The position numbers and the translations under genes are program-made. The notes below the pieces were generated by a model. It was not told where the DNA came from, did not search any database, and worked only from the letters and a program-made list of their open reading frames with translations. This document shows, piece after piece, positions 36,535-44,970 of a stretch of DNA of 64,000 nt. The DNA comes from SB11 sp037968475 (GTDB lineage Bacteria; Bacteroidota; Bacteroidia; UBA8524): contig JBBKVO010000019.1 of NCBI GenBank assembly GCA_037968475.1, positions 26,710-90,709 of the forward strand, given 5' to 3'. Position 1 is the first letter of the stretch; every line of letters begins with the position of its first letter.

Positions 36535-37595
36535 TAAGAAACCCCACACCAAGTAATATATCGTTACTTACCTCATTAGTATTGGCATTATTAGTTTCAG
36601 GGTTGGTATACTTAGTACGCCCTGACATTAATGATGCCTTTATCACTTTTGGTGTAGTACTTATATCCTCGTTTACCTTGTTTTTTTTAGCCATAGAAAT
36701 CTTTATCTATCGCAAAATAAAACTGATTTATAAAACCATTCACCGCCTCAAAACCAATAGGCACCTTAGTGATGCTTTGCGTGAAACATCACTAAACCAC
36801 AACCCTATTGAAGAAGTAAACAATGAGGTGTTGGAGTGGGCGCGTTCACAAGCCAACGAGATAGAGCAACTGCGTAAACTGGAAACTTTTAGAAAAGAGT
36901 TTTTGGGCAATGTATCGCACGAGCTAAAAACCCCAATATTTAACATACAAGGCTATATACACACTTTGTTGGATGGCGCTATTGACGACCCCGAAGTAAA
37001 TATCCGTTTTCTAAAAAAGGCAGGTAAAAGTTTAGACCGACTTTCAGACCTTGTAGAAGACCTTATAAGTATTAGCCAGCTAGAAACAGGTCAACTGAAA
37101 ATGGAAATGGAAAAGTTTGATATCCACGACCTAGCTGTTGATATATACGAAGCGTTGGAAATGCGGGCGGGTGAAAAAGAAGTCGCCCTTACCTTTAAAG
37201 AAGGTTGCGACAAACCATTTTGGGTATATGCTGATAAAGCACGCATACGTCAAGTAATGGTAAACCTGATAGTAAACTCTATAAAATACGGGAAACGAGA
37301 AGGAATAACCCTTATAAGTTTTTACGATATGGACGAAAACATATTGATAGAAGTAGCCGATAATGGCGAGGGAATTGAAGCCGAGCATTTACCCCGACTA
37401 TTTGAACGTTTTTATCGTGTAGACCGCCACCGTAGCCGCGAGGAAGGCGGAAGCGGGCTAGGATTAGCCATTGTAAAACACATTATAGAGGCACACAACC
37501 AAACTATAAATGCCCGCAGCAAAATAGGTTCGGGCACAACATTTGGTTTCACCCTGCGTAAAGCAAGCGGCGAAAAATCTGCTGCTTCCATCTAA
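36531..37595 (+). CDS. PhoR-like sensor histidine kinase
   Basis: 354 residues: two membrane helices (about 7-27 and 32-55) with almost no periplasmic loop, a short linker without an obvious PAS domain, then the dimerisation domain with H130 in GNVSHELKTPIF and the ATP-binding domain (N box NLIVNSIKYG, G1 VADNGEGIE, F box RLFERFYRVDRHRS, G2 GGSGLGLAIVKHI). The lack of a sensor loop suggests sensing in the membrane or through a partner, as for PhoR. Pairs with the regulator just upstream. Confidence 0.94.
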   Translation: MIRNPTPSNISLLTSLVLALLVSGLVYLVRPDINDAFITFGVVLISSFTLFFLAIEIFIYRKIKLIYKTIHRLKTNRHLSDALRETSLNHNPIEEVNNEVLEWARSQANEIEQLRKLETFRKEFLGNVSHELKTPIFNIQGYIHTLLDGAIDDPEVNIRFLKKAGKSLDRLSDLVEDLISISQLETGQLKMEMEKFDIHDLAVDIYEALEMRAGEKEVALTFKEGCDKPFWVYADKARIRQVMVNLIVNSIKYGKREGITLISFYDMDENILIEVADNGEGIEAEHLPRLFERFYRVDRHRSREEGGSGLGLAIVKHIIEAHNQTINARSKIGSGTTFGFTLRKASGEKSAASI

Positions 37596-37622
37596 AAAAC
37601 ACATAACAATACTACATAGTAT

Positions 37623-37630
37623 TAGCTTTG
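37623..37630 (+). promoter_or_regulatory. -7 promoter element abutting the hydrolase start
   Basis: TAGCTTTG ends 4 bases before the ATG at 37635, predicting a leaderless transcript. Confidence 0.45.
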
Positions 37631-37634
37631 TGCT

Positions 37635-38975
37635 ATGCTTAAAAATGCCTTTTTCTTATTACTACTTTTTATTGGTCTTGGTACAGCAACAGCACAATCA
37701 AATCAGGCAAAAAAATCAGTAAAAAAGATAATACAACTTAATATTGAATTAGAATTTACTGAGTTATCAAAGCTATTTGACACCGCAAAAGGCAGACGAA
37801 TAAACCCCTATTTGCTGCATTATGCTTGGACTAGTTTGCGTGATAAATACGGACACTTTAAAGGCTCATCAACCAAAAAAACATACACAAAAAACGATAA
37901 AGAATTTGTGATTGAAGAATTGCAGTTTGACAGTGGTTTTGTGCAACTAAAAATCGGATTCAACAAAAACAACCTTATTGCTTCATACCTCTTAATAAAA
38001 GAACAAACCCGTAAGATGTACGAATTGGAGAAGAAATACAGACTTCCATCGTACGCTATAAAAAGCCAAACACTGGCAAAAGAAGTTCAATTTGGTGCAG
38101 CGCCATTCATTATTCAAGGCGAACTTACCCTTCCCGCAGGGCTAAAACGAAAAGAAAAAATACCCGTCATAATATTAGTACACGGCAGTGGCCCTGCCGA
38201 TATGAACGAACAAAATGGCCCACAACAGCCTTTTAAAGATATTGCCTACGGATTAGCTGCATACAAAATAGCAGTTTTGCGTTATGACAAACGCACATTA
38301 ACCTATGGCGAAGAATGTGCCGCCGATAGTGCCTTTGATGTAAACAAAGAGACAGTTGATGATGCCCTTATAGCTGCACAATTTCTTCGTCAACAAAAAA
38401 ACATAGACCCTACAAAAATATTTATACTTGGCCACAGCCTTGGTGGTATGATGTTGCCGCGCATTGCACTTGCCGATACTGCTTTGGCGGGATTACTATT
38501 TATGGCAGCACCCGCAAAAAGTCTTCCCGATAAGATAATAGAACAAATGGATTACTTAGGTGCTCTTTTTCCTGAAAAGAAAGAAGAATACGCCAAAGGA
38601 AAAGAAGAATTTATCCGGCTAAAAACAAAGTGGTACGATAGCGCCACACCTGCCCGCCACCTTCCTTTTAGTTCGCCCCCAAGTTATTGGATGGATTTAG
38701 AGAGTTATAACCAAACTGAGGTAGTACAACAAGTAAAACAACCCATGTTATTTTTACAAGGTGATGCAGACTACCAAGTAACTGTTGAAGATTTTAAACT
38801 ATGGGAAGAAGCCTTAAAAAAGAATCCGCAGGCCACCTTTAAACTATTTAAAAGCCTTACCCATACTATGATTTATGGTGTGCACCAGCCCCCTTCGCCT
38901 GATGATTATAAAACCGTTGATAATGTACACGAAAGTGTGATACAAGCCATTGCCCAGTGGGTTTTGAAGCCCTAA
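37635..38975 (+). CDS. Secreted alpha/beta hydrolase with DUF3887-like N-terminal domain
   Basis: 446 residues: a signal peptide (1-20, ending ATAQ); a small alpha-beta domain (about 25-135) of the DUF3887 type; then an alpha/beta hydrolase with the oxyanion region VHGSGPADMNEQNG (about 179-192), nucleophile S268 in GHSLGG, an acid in LQGDADYQV (about 378) and His in LTHTMIYG (about 416). These are close to secreted esterases/peptidases of the BAAT/DLH type in Bacteroidota. The substrate is unknown. The stop is followed by the divergent-sounding but same-strand MerR gene with its own promoter. Confidence 0.88.
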   Translation: MLKNAFFLLLLFIGLGTATAQSNQAKKSVKKIIQLNIELEFTELSKLFDTAKGRRINPYLLHYAWTSLRDKYGHFKGSSTKKTYTKNDKEFVIEELQFDSGFVQLKIGFNKNNLIASYLLIKEQTRKMYELEKKYRLPSYAIKSQTLAKEVQFGAAPFIIQGELTLPAGLKRKEKIPVIILVHGSGPADMNEQNGPQQPFKDIAYGLAAYKIAVLRYDKRTLTYGEECAADSAFDVNKETVDDALIAAQFLRQQKNIDPTKIFILGHSLGGMMLPRIALADTALAGLLFMAAPAKSLPDKIIEQMDYLGALFPEKKEEYAKGKEEFIRLKTKWYDSATPARHLPFSSPPSYWMDLESYNQTEVVQQVKQPMLFLQGDADYQVTVEDFKLWEEALKKNPQATFKLFKSLTHTMIYGVHQPPSPDDYKTVDNVHESVIQAIAQWVLKP

Positions 38976-38998
38976 ATAAAAAAAAGTTAAAATTTTAC

Positions 38999-39031
38999 TT
39001 GACTCTAACGTAACGTCATACCCTAAGTTTG
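38999..39031 (+). promoter_or_regulatory. MerR-type promoter with operator in a long spacer
   Basis: TTG (38999-39001), 22 bases, then TAAGTTTG (39024-39031). The spacer holds the dyad TGACTCTAACGTAACGTCA (39000-39018). MerR proteins act on promoters whose spacers are too long; here the gap is 2-3 bases longer than the Bacteroidota norm. It precedes the MerR-TipAS gene and suggests autoregulation. Confidence 0.6.
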
Positions 39032-39059
39032 CAATATAGTTTTATAGCAAACCATAGGC

Positions 39060-39824
39060 ATGGAACAATACACGGTAAAAAAACTCTCAAAAATAGCAGG
39101 CATTAGTGTGCGCACGCTACACCACTATGATGAGATAGGGCTTCTTAAACCATCCATCCGTACTGATGCATCGTATAGATTGTATGGGCATAAAGAGTTG
39201 GTGAGGCTGCAACAAATACTCTTTTATAAAGAACTCGATTTTCCCCTACGTACTATTCAAGAATTATTAAACCACCCTTCGTTTGATAATCTGCAAGCTT
39301 TGCAAAACCATCGCAAAGCACTAATAGAACGTAAAAATCGCCTTGCCACATTGTTAAAAACTATTGATAAAACAATTTTAACACTGAAAGGAGAACAAAA
39401 AATGTTAACAAATGATGAGTTATATGCAGGTTTTTCAAAAAACACCGCCCAAACAATACGCCAAGAAGCGATAGAAAAATACGGTGTAGAAACCGTGCAA
39501 ACAACAGAAAACAATTTGCGCAAAATGGACAAAGCCCAATTTGAAGCACTAAAACAAGAAGGCGAAGATATTGCCACAACAATAGCCCAACTGATGCACC
39601 TTGCCCCAAGCGATGAAAAAGTACAAGAACAAATACATCGCCACCACCTACACATAGTACAAATGTGGGGTGGTGCAGTAGAGAAAAGTAAAGTACTTGA
39701 AACCTATAAAGGTTTGGCTGATTTATATGTGCAAGACAACCGCTTTTATGCTGATAGTAAAGAGGGGTTCAATAGTTTCATTAGCCAAGCTATGTTGCAC
39801 TACATAGCCACAACACTACAATAA
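39060..39824 (+). CDS. MerR-family regulator with TipAS antibiotic-recognition domain
   Basis: 254 residues: an N-terminal MerR winged helix (1-70; YTVKKLSKIAGISVRTLHHYDEIG is the family signature), a dimerisation coiled coil (about 75-115) with a conserved KGEQKM, and a C-terminal globin-like TipAS domain (about 120-254: ELYAGFSKNTAQTIRQEA and LHIVQMWGG). TipA-type proteins bind thiopeptide antibiotics or other drugs and activate their own promoters. The promoter upstream fits this. No efflux gene is adjacent; a hydrolase gene precedes it by 84 bases. Confidence 0.92.
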   Translation: MEQYTVKKLSKIAGISVRTLHHYDEIGLLKPSIRTDASYRLYGHKELVRLQQILFYKELDFPLRTIQELLNHPSFDNLQALQNHRKALIERKNRLATLLKTIDKTILTLKGEQKMLTNDELYAGFSKNTAQTIRQEAIEKYGVETVQTTENNLRKMDKAQFEALKQEGEDIATTIAQLMHLAPSDEKVQEQIHRHHLHIVQMWGGAVEKSKVLETYKGLADLYVQDNRFYADSKEGFNSFISQAMLHYIATTLQ

Positions 39825-39854
39825 GTTTTATTAAAACTTATTTAACAAGAGCAA

Positions 39855-39881
39855 ATTAAGCCACCCTATGGGTGGCTTAAT
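39855..39881 (+). terminator. Hairpin terminator after the MerR gene
   Basis: Perfect 12-bp stem ATTAAGCCACCC / GGGTGGCTTAAT with a 3-base loop, followed by a weak T-rich tail (GCTTTATAT). Confidence 0.6.
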
Positions 39882-39970
39882 GCTTTATATGCAGCAACAC
39901 ATTTTACATTAACTTTTGGTTTGTTTTTTTGCAAAAAATACAAAAACTATCACAAACGTATCATATTGAC

Positions 39971-39978
39971 TAATTTTG
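39971..39978 (+). promoter_or_regulatory. -7 promoter element of the STAS-like/kinase operon
   Basis: TAATTTTG, leaving a leader of about 70 bases before the ATG at 40057. No clear -33 box. Confidence 0.4.
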
Positions 39979-40056
39979 TAGTTGAAGGGTATAAAAAAAG
40001 CTTTAGTTTAACGGTATCCCTCAATCGGTAGTCTAATTAATAATCTGGGGGGTAGC

Positions 40057-40434
40057 ATGAAAGAAATTATAACTCAAACCGAGCGAATAGTGCTTGATGA
40101 TAGCGGAATTGTAATATGTACCGTTTTTAAAGGTGCGCTTTTAAACTTAGATAATGCTAAAGAAAACATACTGGCTGTGAAAAAAATGGCCAACGGCAAG
40201 GTAATACCCGTACTGGTTGATATTAGACAAGCCAAGGGAGTGGATAAAGAAGCACGCGCATACTTGGCCGGCACAGAAGCTGGAGCGGTGCAAAATGCTT
40301 GTGCACTGCTGGTGGGATCACCCCTATCGCAATTGATAGGCAACTTTTTTTTAGGACTAAATAAAACACAATTTCCTACACGGCTTTTTAATAACGAAGA
40401 AAAAGCAATGCAGTGGCTTACTAAATTTTTATAA
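40057..40434 (+). CDS. SpoIIAA/STAS-like small protein paired with a kinase
   Basis: 125 residues with an alternating strand-helix pattern typical of the STAS/SEC14-like SpoIIAA fold: VICTVFKGALLNLDNAKENILAV, VIPVLVDIRQAKGVDKEARAYLAG, then NACALLVGSPLSQLIGNFFLGL. It resembles the DUF7793-type proteins found next to sensor kinases. No phosphorylatable Ser in the classic DSxG setting is evident. It lies 7 bases before a histidine kinase gene, so the two probably work together, perhaps by protein interaction (inference). Confidence 0.75.
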   Translation: MKEIITQTERIVLDDSGIVICTVFKGALLNLDNAKENILAVKKMANGKVIPVLVDIRQAKGVDKEARAYLAGTEAGAVQNACALLVGSPLSQLIGNFFLGLNKTQFPTRLFNNEEKAMQWLTKFL

Positions 40435-40441
40435 TCAAGAA

Positions 40442-41320
40442 ATGAACGAGGGGAAAATAGATTTAACACATTTGATTGAGATGATAGGCAATATGGCAAA
40501 GCTTGATTTCTCAAAGCGTTTAAACGTTGAAATAAGCGAAGATCCTATAGATGTTATGGCTTATGGTTTAAATATGCTTAGCGAAGAGCTGGAGTATAAT
40601 GTGGTGAAAAAATCGATGCTGGAGGAAATCAACCGCAACCTTGAGCGATTTTCTTTCACCGTAGCCCACGATATAAAATCGCCCCTTAGCTCAGCATTTA
40701 CGCTTATTACCCTTATTGAAGCTGAGCTTGAAGGCACTGAAAACGAAACTTTAAAAGAGTATTTTACGCTGCTGAAACAAATAAACGAACGTACTCGTAA
40801 CATGATAAATGGCATTTTAGAGTATTCTAAAACCAATTTTAACGATACCTTAATTTCAGAAGTTGATTTGAATAGAATATGTAGTGAAATTGCTAACGAG
40901 CATAGTTTGAATGAAAGTATTATTATTTCGTTCCAAAAAAATATGCCCAAAGTATTCTATAACGAGTTTGCCTTAACCCAAATAATTAGCAACCTTATTA
41001 ATAATGCCATAAAATACAACGATAAGGACGTGTGTGAACTAGAAATTAGATGTGCCGATAAAGAAAATTTTTACGAAGTATCAGTTACCGATAATGGCCC
41101 CGGCATAGCCGATAAAGACAAAGAAAAAATATTTGATTTGTTTGAAAACCTAAACAACAATATTGAAGAAAGCCATGGTATTGGTCTTTCCATTGTAAAA
41201 AAGCTGGTTACCCAGGCCAATGGTTCTGTTTGGGTTGATACAGCAAACAAACATGGTGCTCGTTTTATTTTCACTATAGAAAAAATAGAAAATAACTTTC
41301 AAAGCAGTTTGGCAGTATAA
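40442..41320 (+). CDS. Soluble histidine kinase without a membrane anchor
   Basis: 292 residues and no transmembrane segment. Residues 1-60 are a short helical N-terminus that does not match a known sensor domain. The dimerisation domain follows, with H76 in FTVAHDIKSPLSSA, then the ATP-binding domain (NLINNAIKYND, VTDNGPGIADKDKE, FDLFENLNNN, GIGLSIVKKLV). No response regulator is adjacent, so its phosphotransfer partner is elsewhere. The input may come from the STAS-like protein encoded 7 bases upstream. AHDIKSPL, with Asp instead of the usual Glu, is a known variant of this family. Confidence 0.9.
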   Translation: MNEGKIDLTHLIEMIGNMAKLDFSKRLNVEISEDPIDVMAYGLNMLSEELEYNVVKKSMLEEINRNLERFSFTVAHDIKSPLSSAFTLITLIEAELEGTENETLKEYFTLLKQINERTRNMINGILEYSKTNFNDTLISEVDLNRICSEIANEHSLNESIIISFQKNMPKVFYNEFALTQIISNLINNAIKYNDKDVCELEIRCADKENFYEVSVTDNGPGIADKDKEKIFDLFENLNNNIEESHGIGLSIVKKLVTQANGSVWVDTANKHGARFIFTIEKIENNFQSSLAV

Positions 41321-41381
41321 TTTTTATACCTGCCTCTATCTTAACAATCATTGTAACGAATAGCCTAAAAGCTAGTTAGGC

Positions 41382-41413
41382 TTTGTTATTGCTTTGTATA
41401 ATGGCTACCTTTG
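41382..41413 (+). promoter_or_regulatory. Promoter of the SulP gene
   Basis: TTTG (41382-41385), 20 bases, TACCTTTG (41406-41413): an almost ideal Bacteroidota promoter. A weak AGCCTAA/TTAGGCT hairpin (41362-41382) touches its left end and may terminate the kinase operon. The leader is about 100 bases. Confidence 0.65.
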
Positions 41414-41522
41414 CAAAAATTGATTTTAAAATCAAACTCAACCGCCACTTTATTAATACCAACCCTATACCCTATTAATACTAGGACAATGGCAAACTAT
41501 TTGGTTTGTAAAACATAGCTAA

Positions 41523-43067
41523 ATGAAGAAATATTTAAACCTTTTCGACCTTAAACAAAAGGTCGATTATAAATCAGAAATACTATCAGGAATAACGGTA
41601 GCATTGGCATTAGTGCCCGAGGCAGTTGCGTTTTCGCTAATTGCAGGCCTATCGCCGCTAACAGGTTTGTATGCCGCCTTTACCATGGGCTTAATCACCT
41701 CTATATTGGGTGGTCGCCCCGGTATGATTTCAGGTGCTACAGGTGCAGTAGCAGTGGTTATAGTAGCACTTGTAAAATCGCACGGAGTGGAATACATCTT
41801 CGCGGCTGTGATATTGGCTGGTTTGCTACAAATAGCAGCAGGCGTATTAAAATTAGGTAAATTTATTCGCTTAGTACCTCATCCTGTTATGTTTGGATTT
41901 GTAAACGGCTTGGCATTGGTGATTTTTCTTGCCCAATTAGACCAATTTAAAATGCCCGATAGTGCAGGCATATTGCATTGGATGACGGGTTCTACCCTAT
42001 TCATAATGTCGGGTTTGGTTGTACTAACCATGCTTATTATTTGGGGCTTGCCTCGAATCACCAAAGCTATACCTGCATCGCTAACAGCTATTTTGGTAGT
42101 GTCGGCCATTGTATTGGGCTTTAATATAGATACGAAAACAGTAGGCGATATTGCCTCAATAAAAGGTGGCTTCCCTCCTTTCCACCTTCCCAATGTGCCT
42201 ATTAATTTTGACACCCTTTCAATCGTTTTCCCTTATGCACTAATTATAGCAGGAGTTGGTTTGATTGAAAGTCTGCTAACACTTAACTTAATTGATGAAA
42301 TAACCCAAACACGCGGACGCAGCAATAAAGAGTGTGTAGCACAAGGCACAGCCAATGTGTTAACCGGTTTCTTTTCGGGCATGGGTGGTTGTGCTATGAT
42401 TGGTCAAAGTCTTATTAATATATCATCAGGCGCAAGGGCTAGGCTATCGGGCATACTAGCTTCAGTAATGTTATTGGTATTTATAATGTTTGCTGCCGAA
42501 TGGATAGAAAAACTACCTATGGCAGCCCTTACAGGTTTAATGATAATGGTAGCCATTGGCACGTTTGAATGGGCAAGCCTAAAAACTTTTGGCAAAATGC
42601 CTGTACCCGATATTCTTGTAATGGTATTGGTAGCGCTTATCACCGTGTTTCTGCACAACTTAGCATTGGCTGTATTGGTAGGTGTGATAATATCAGCGTT
42701 GGTATTTGCATGGGAAAATGCTAAACGCATACGTGCCCGTAAATTTGTTGATGAAGATGGTGTGAAACATTACGAAATTTTTGGCCCTTTGTTTTTTGGG
42801 TCAATAACTGCATTTAATGAAAAATTTGATGTGCCCAACGATCCAAAAGAAGTTGTAATAGATTTTGCAGAAAGCCGTGTAGCTGATATGAGCGGTATAG
42901 AAGCTCTTAACAAACTTACTGAACGTTACCAAAAAGAAGGTAAAACCCTGCACCTAAAACACCTTAGCCCCGATTGTTTGTTGCTGCTTAAAAATGCTGA
43001 GGCTATTATTGATGTTAACATTTTTGAAGACCCTACTTACAAAATAGCAGTTGATAAACTGTCTTAA
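41523..43067 (+). CDS. SulP-family anion transporter with C-terminal STAS domain
   Basis: 514 residues, about 10-12 membrane segments with SulP motifs: EAVAFSLIAGLSPLTGLYAAF near residue 33, GGRPGMISGATGAVAVV near 62, and GFFSGMGGCAMIGQS near 284. A cytoplasmic STAS domain occupies about 420-514 (PKEVVIDFAESRVADMSGIEALNKL), keeping the DMSG helix but with Met before the Ser. The substrate could be sulfate, bicarbonate or another anion; SulP is a broad family, and a Na+/bicarbonate role is possible. Monocistronic with its own promoter. Confidence 0.92.
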   Translation: MKKYLNLFDLKQKVDYKSEILSGITVALALVPEAVAFSLIAGLSPLTGLYAAFTMGLITSILGGRPGMISGATGAVAVVIVALVKSHGVEYIFAAVILAGLLQIAAGVLKLGKFIRLVPHPVMFGFVNGLALVIFLAQLDQFKMPDSAGILHWMTGSTLFIMSGLVVLTMLIIWGLPRITKAIPASLTAILVVSAIVLGFNIDTKTVGDIASIKGGFPPFHLPNVPINFDTLSIVFPYALIIAGVGLIESLLTLNLIDEITQTRGRSNKECVAQGTANVLTGFFSGMGGCAMIGQSLINISSGARARLSGILASVMLLVFIMFAAEWIEKLPMAALTGLMIMVAIGTFEWASLKTFGKMPVPDILVMVLVALITVFLHNLALAVLVGVIISALVFAWENAKRIRARKFVDEDGVKHYEIFGPLFFGSITAFNEKFDVPNDPKEVVIDFAESRVADMSGIEALNKLTERYQKEGKTLHLKHLSPDCLLLLKNAEAIIDVNIFEDPTYKIAVDKLS

Positions 43068-43374
43068 CCTTGCACTAAAGTTCCTTCAAGTGCAGGCGCT
43101 TTAAAGCTATGTTTGTAGCCTCCTGCTACTAGTAACGCTTGTATATACACTCCTTAAGCGTGGACGCTTAAGGGAACAAAATGGGTAGTTGTGTGCGGTA
43201 GATTTTCCTGTATGCCTTCCCGCAGATTCCCTTTTCCAAGAGAATCACTGGCCAACGCGCTTGCTCCCGTCATCCTGTCCGACCAGCTGGCGGATTCGGG
43301 ATCTCATTGCCAAATAACGTTTACATGGAGTGAGATACTGAAACAAGTTCAGGATGACGGGATGACTACCCGCA
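43068..43374. repeat. Repeat island between SulP and ruvB
   Basis: 43080-43177 is a diverged copy of the four-hairpin element (ends CTTAAGCGTGGACGCTTAAG). 43269-43358 is a palindromic-family copy (GTCATCCTGTCCGACCAGC, CGGGATCTCATTGCC, then TGAGATACTGAAACAAG). No gene is seen. An open frame across it is a repeat by-product. Confidence 0.78.
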
Positions 43375-44403
43375 TTACAACAGCGTATTTTTACCGCCCA
43401 TGTGGGGAATTTTTTTAAGATGGTGGTAAGCTTTTTCGGTAGCCTCACGCCCGCGTGGGGTGCGCTGTAAGTAGCCTTCTTGTATCAAAAAGGGCTCGTA
43501 TACTTCTTCTATTGTGCCTGCCTCCTCTCCTACTGCGGTTGCAATAGTAGTTAGTCCTACGGGACCACCTTTAAACTTGTCTATAATGGTACTTAGTATG
43601 CGGTTATCCATCTCGTCCAAACCATTACTATCCACATTTAGCGCAAGTAAAGCCATTTGGGCTATATCAAGCGTTATAGTTCCATCGCCTTTTATTTGGG
43701 CAAAATCGCGGGTACGGCGCAGCAGTGCATTGGCTATACGGGGTGTTCCCCTGCTACGGCGGGCAATTTCAAACGCCGCTTCGCTTACTATACTTGTTTT
43801 TAATATTTCGGCTGAACGAATTAAGATGGAGGTAAGTAGTTTCGAGTCGTAATACTCCAATCGGGCAGTAATACCAAACCTTGCCCTAAGTGGTGAGGTA
43901 AGCAAACCCGACCGTGTGGTTGCGCCAATAAGTGTAAATGGATTTAAGGTGATTTGCACCGTGCGGGCGTTGGGGCCACTCTCTAGCATTATATCAATTT
44001 TATAATCCTCCATTGCCGAGTATAGGTACTCTTCAACAACAGGACTAAGGCGGTGTATTTCATCAATAAAAAGTACATCCCCTTCTTCCAAGTTAGTAAG
44101 CAAACCTGCTAAGTCGCCCGGTTTTTCAAGTACGGGCCCTGATGTTACTTTTATTCCCGCATTAAGCTCGTTAGCAATAATGTACGAAAGGGTAGTTTTA
44201 CCCAACCCCGGAGGGCCATGCAGCAATACATGATCTAAAGCCTCGCCCCGCAAAAGGGCTGCTTTTACAAATATTATAAGGTTCTCCAGTATCTTATCTT
44301 GCCCCGCAAAATCATCAAAGGCTTTGGGGCGCAATACTTTCTCTATGTCTTTCTCGGCAGGAGAATACTCCTCGTCTTCGGGGTTTAGAAAATCGTTTCG
44401 CAC
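43375..44403 (-). CDS. ruvB: Holliday junction branch-migration helicase RuvB
   Basis: 342 residues from the GTG at 44403. RuvB is the AAA+ motor that with RuvA moves Holliday junctions during recombination and repair. Seen: Walker A GPPGLGKTT (about 66), Walker B FIDEIHRL (about 112), the sensor region GATTRSGLLTSPLRARFG with the arginine finger, and the C-terminal winged helix ending QRTPRGREATEKAYHHL. Length and order are normal. The initiation codon is GTG with TAACTTTG ending 4 bases upstream. The 3' end abuts a repeat island and has no terminator. Confidence 0.97.
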   Translation of the reverse strand: MRNDFLNPEDEEYSPAEKDIEKVLRPKAFDDFAGQDKILENLIIFVKAALLRGEALDHVLLHGPPGLGKTTLSYIIANELNAGIKVTSGPVLEKPGDLAGLLTNLEEGDVLFIDEIHRLSPVVEEYLYSAMEDYKIDIMLESGPNARTVQITLNPFTLIGATTRSGLLTSPLRARFGITARLEYYDSKLLTSILIRSAEILKTSIVSEAAFEIARRSRGTPRIANALLRRTRDFAQIKGDGTITLDIAQMALLALNVDSNGLDEMDNRILSTIIDKFKGGPVGLTTIATAVGEEAGTIEEVYEPFLIQEGYLQRTPRGREATEKAYHHLKKIPHMGGKNTLL

Positions 44404-44407
44404 TTTT

Positions 44408-44415
44408 CAAAGTTA
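44408..44415 (-). promoter_or_regulatory. -7 promoter element abutting the ruvB start
   Basis: TAACTTTG on the minus strand leaves 4 bases to the GTG start at 44403, again predicting a leaderless message. Confidence 0.5.
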
Positions 44416-44496
44416 GTACTAACAGCTTATTTTTGATTTATTGATTGTAGATTTTTGATTACTCTTGAATAATAATCCGCATATCTATACTTTACA

Positions 44497-44886
44497 ATGG
44501 GAACGATCAATAATATCAAGGAACTAATAGAAGCTTATAATAATGGTCAGCGTGCTTTTTTTGATGTTGACATAGAAACACAAGAAAGTTTAGAGGGTAT
44601 TGATTTAAGCAATTCTTCGTTTGAAAACTGTTTCTTTTTTATTGATTTCAGTCAATCAATACTTAAAAATGTATCATTCAACCAGTGCAATTTAAAAGGT
44701 TGTGATTTTAAATATGCCGACTTAACAAACTCATCAATAACAAACTGTTCTGTTGAAGGTTTATCATTAAAAAATGCTTTACTTAAACACTTCAATTTTG
44801 ATAATAATTATTGCTACAGTGGAATAGCTGGTAAAGATGATTTGGTTGATTTTATAAATTACGACTTGGGTAGTGATATTTATTGA
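44497..44886 (+). CDS. Pentapeptide-repeat-like protein
   Basis: 129 residues, cytoplasmic. Residues about 25-105 contain consecutive five-residue units with the A(D/N)LxX pattern (IDLSNSSFENC, SILKNVSFNQCNLKG, CDFKYADLTNSSITN), which fold as a right-handed quadrilateral beta helix. Function unknown. It is divergent from ruvB and followed by a DUF1573 gene after 84 bases. Confidence 0.75.
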   Translation: MGTINNIKELIEAYNNGQRAFFDVDIETQESLEGIDLSNSSFENCFFFIDFSQSILKNVSFNQCNLKGCDFKYADLTNSSITNCSVEGLSLKNALLKHFNFDNNYCYSGIAGKDDLVDFINYDLGSDIY

Positions 44887-44970
44887 GTCTAGAAAGCAAC
44901 GGTATTTGCGCAAAAAACATCTTTCATATACCGATTAGGGGAACAATATTTGCAAGAGAGTAAACTGATT

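Noticed and set aside
43191..43448. Open frames on both strands between SulP and ruvB
   Set aside because: They cover the palindromic repeat copy; ruvB end is well supported.
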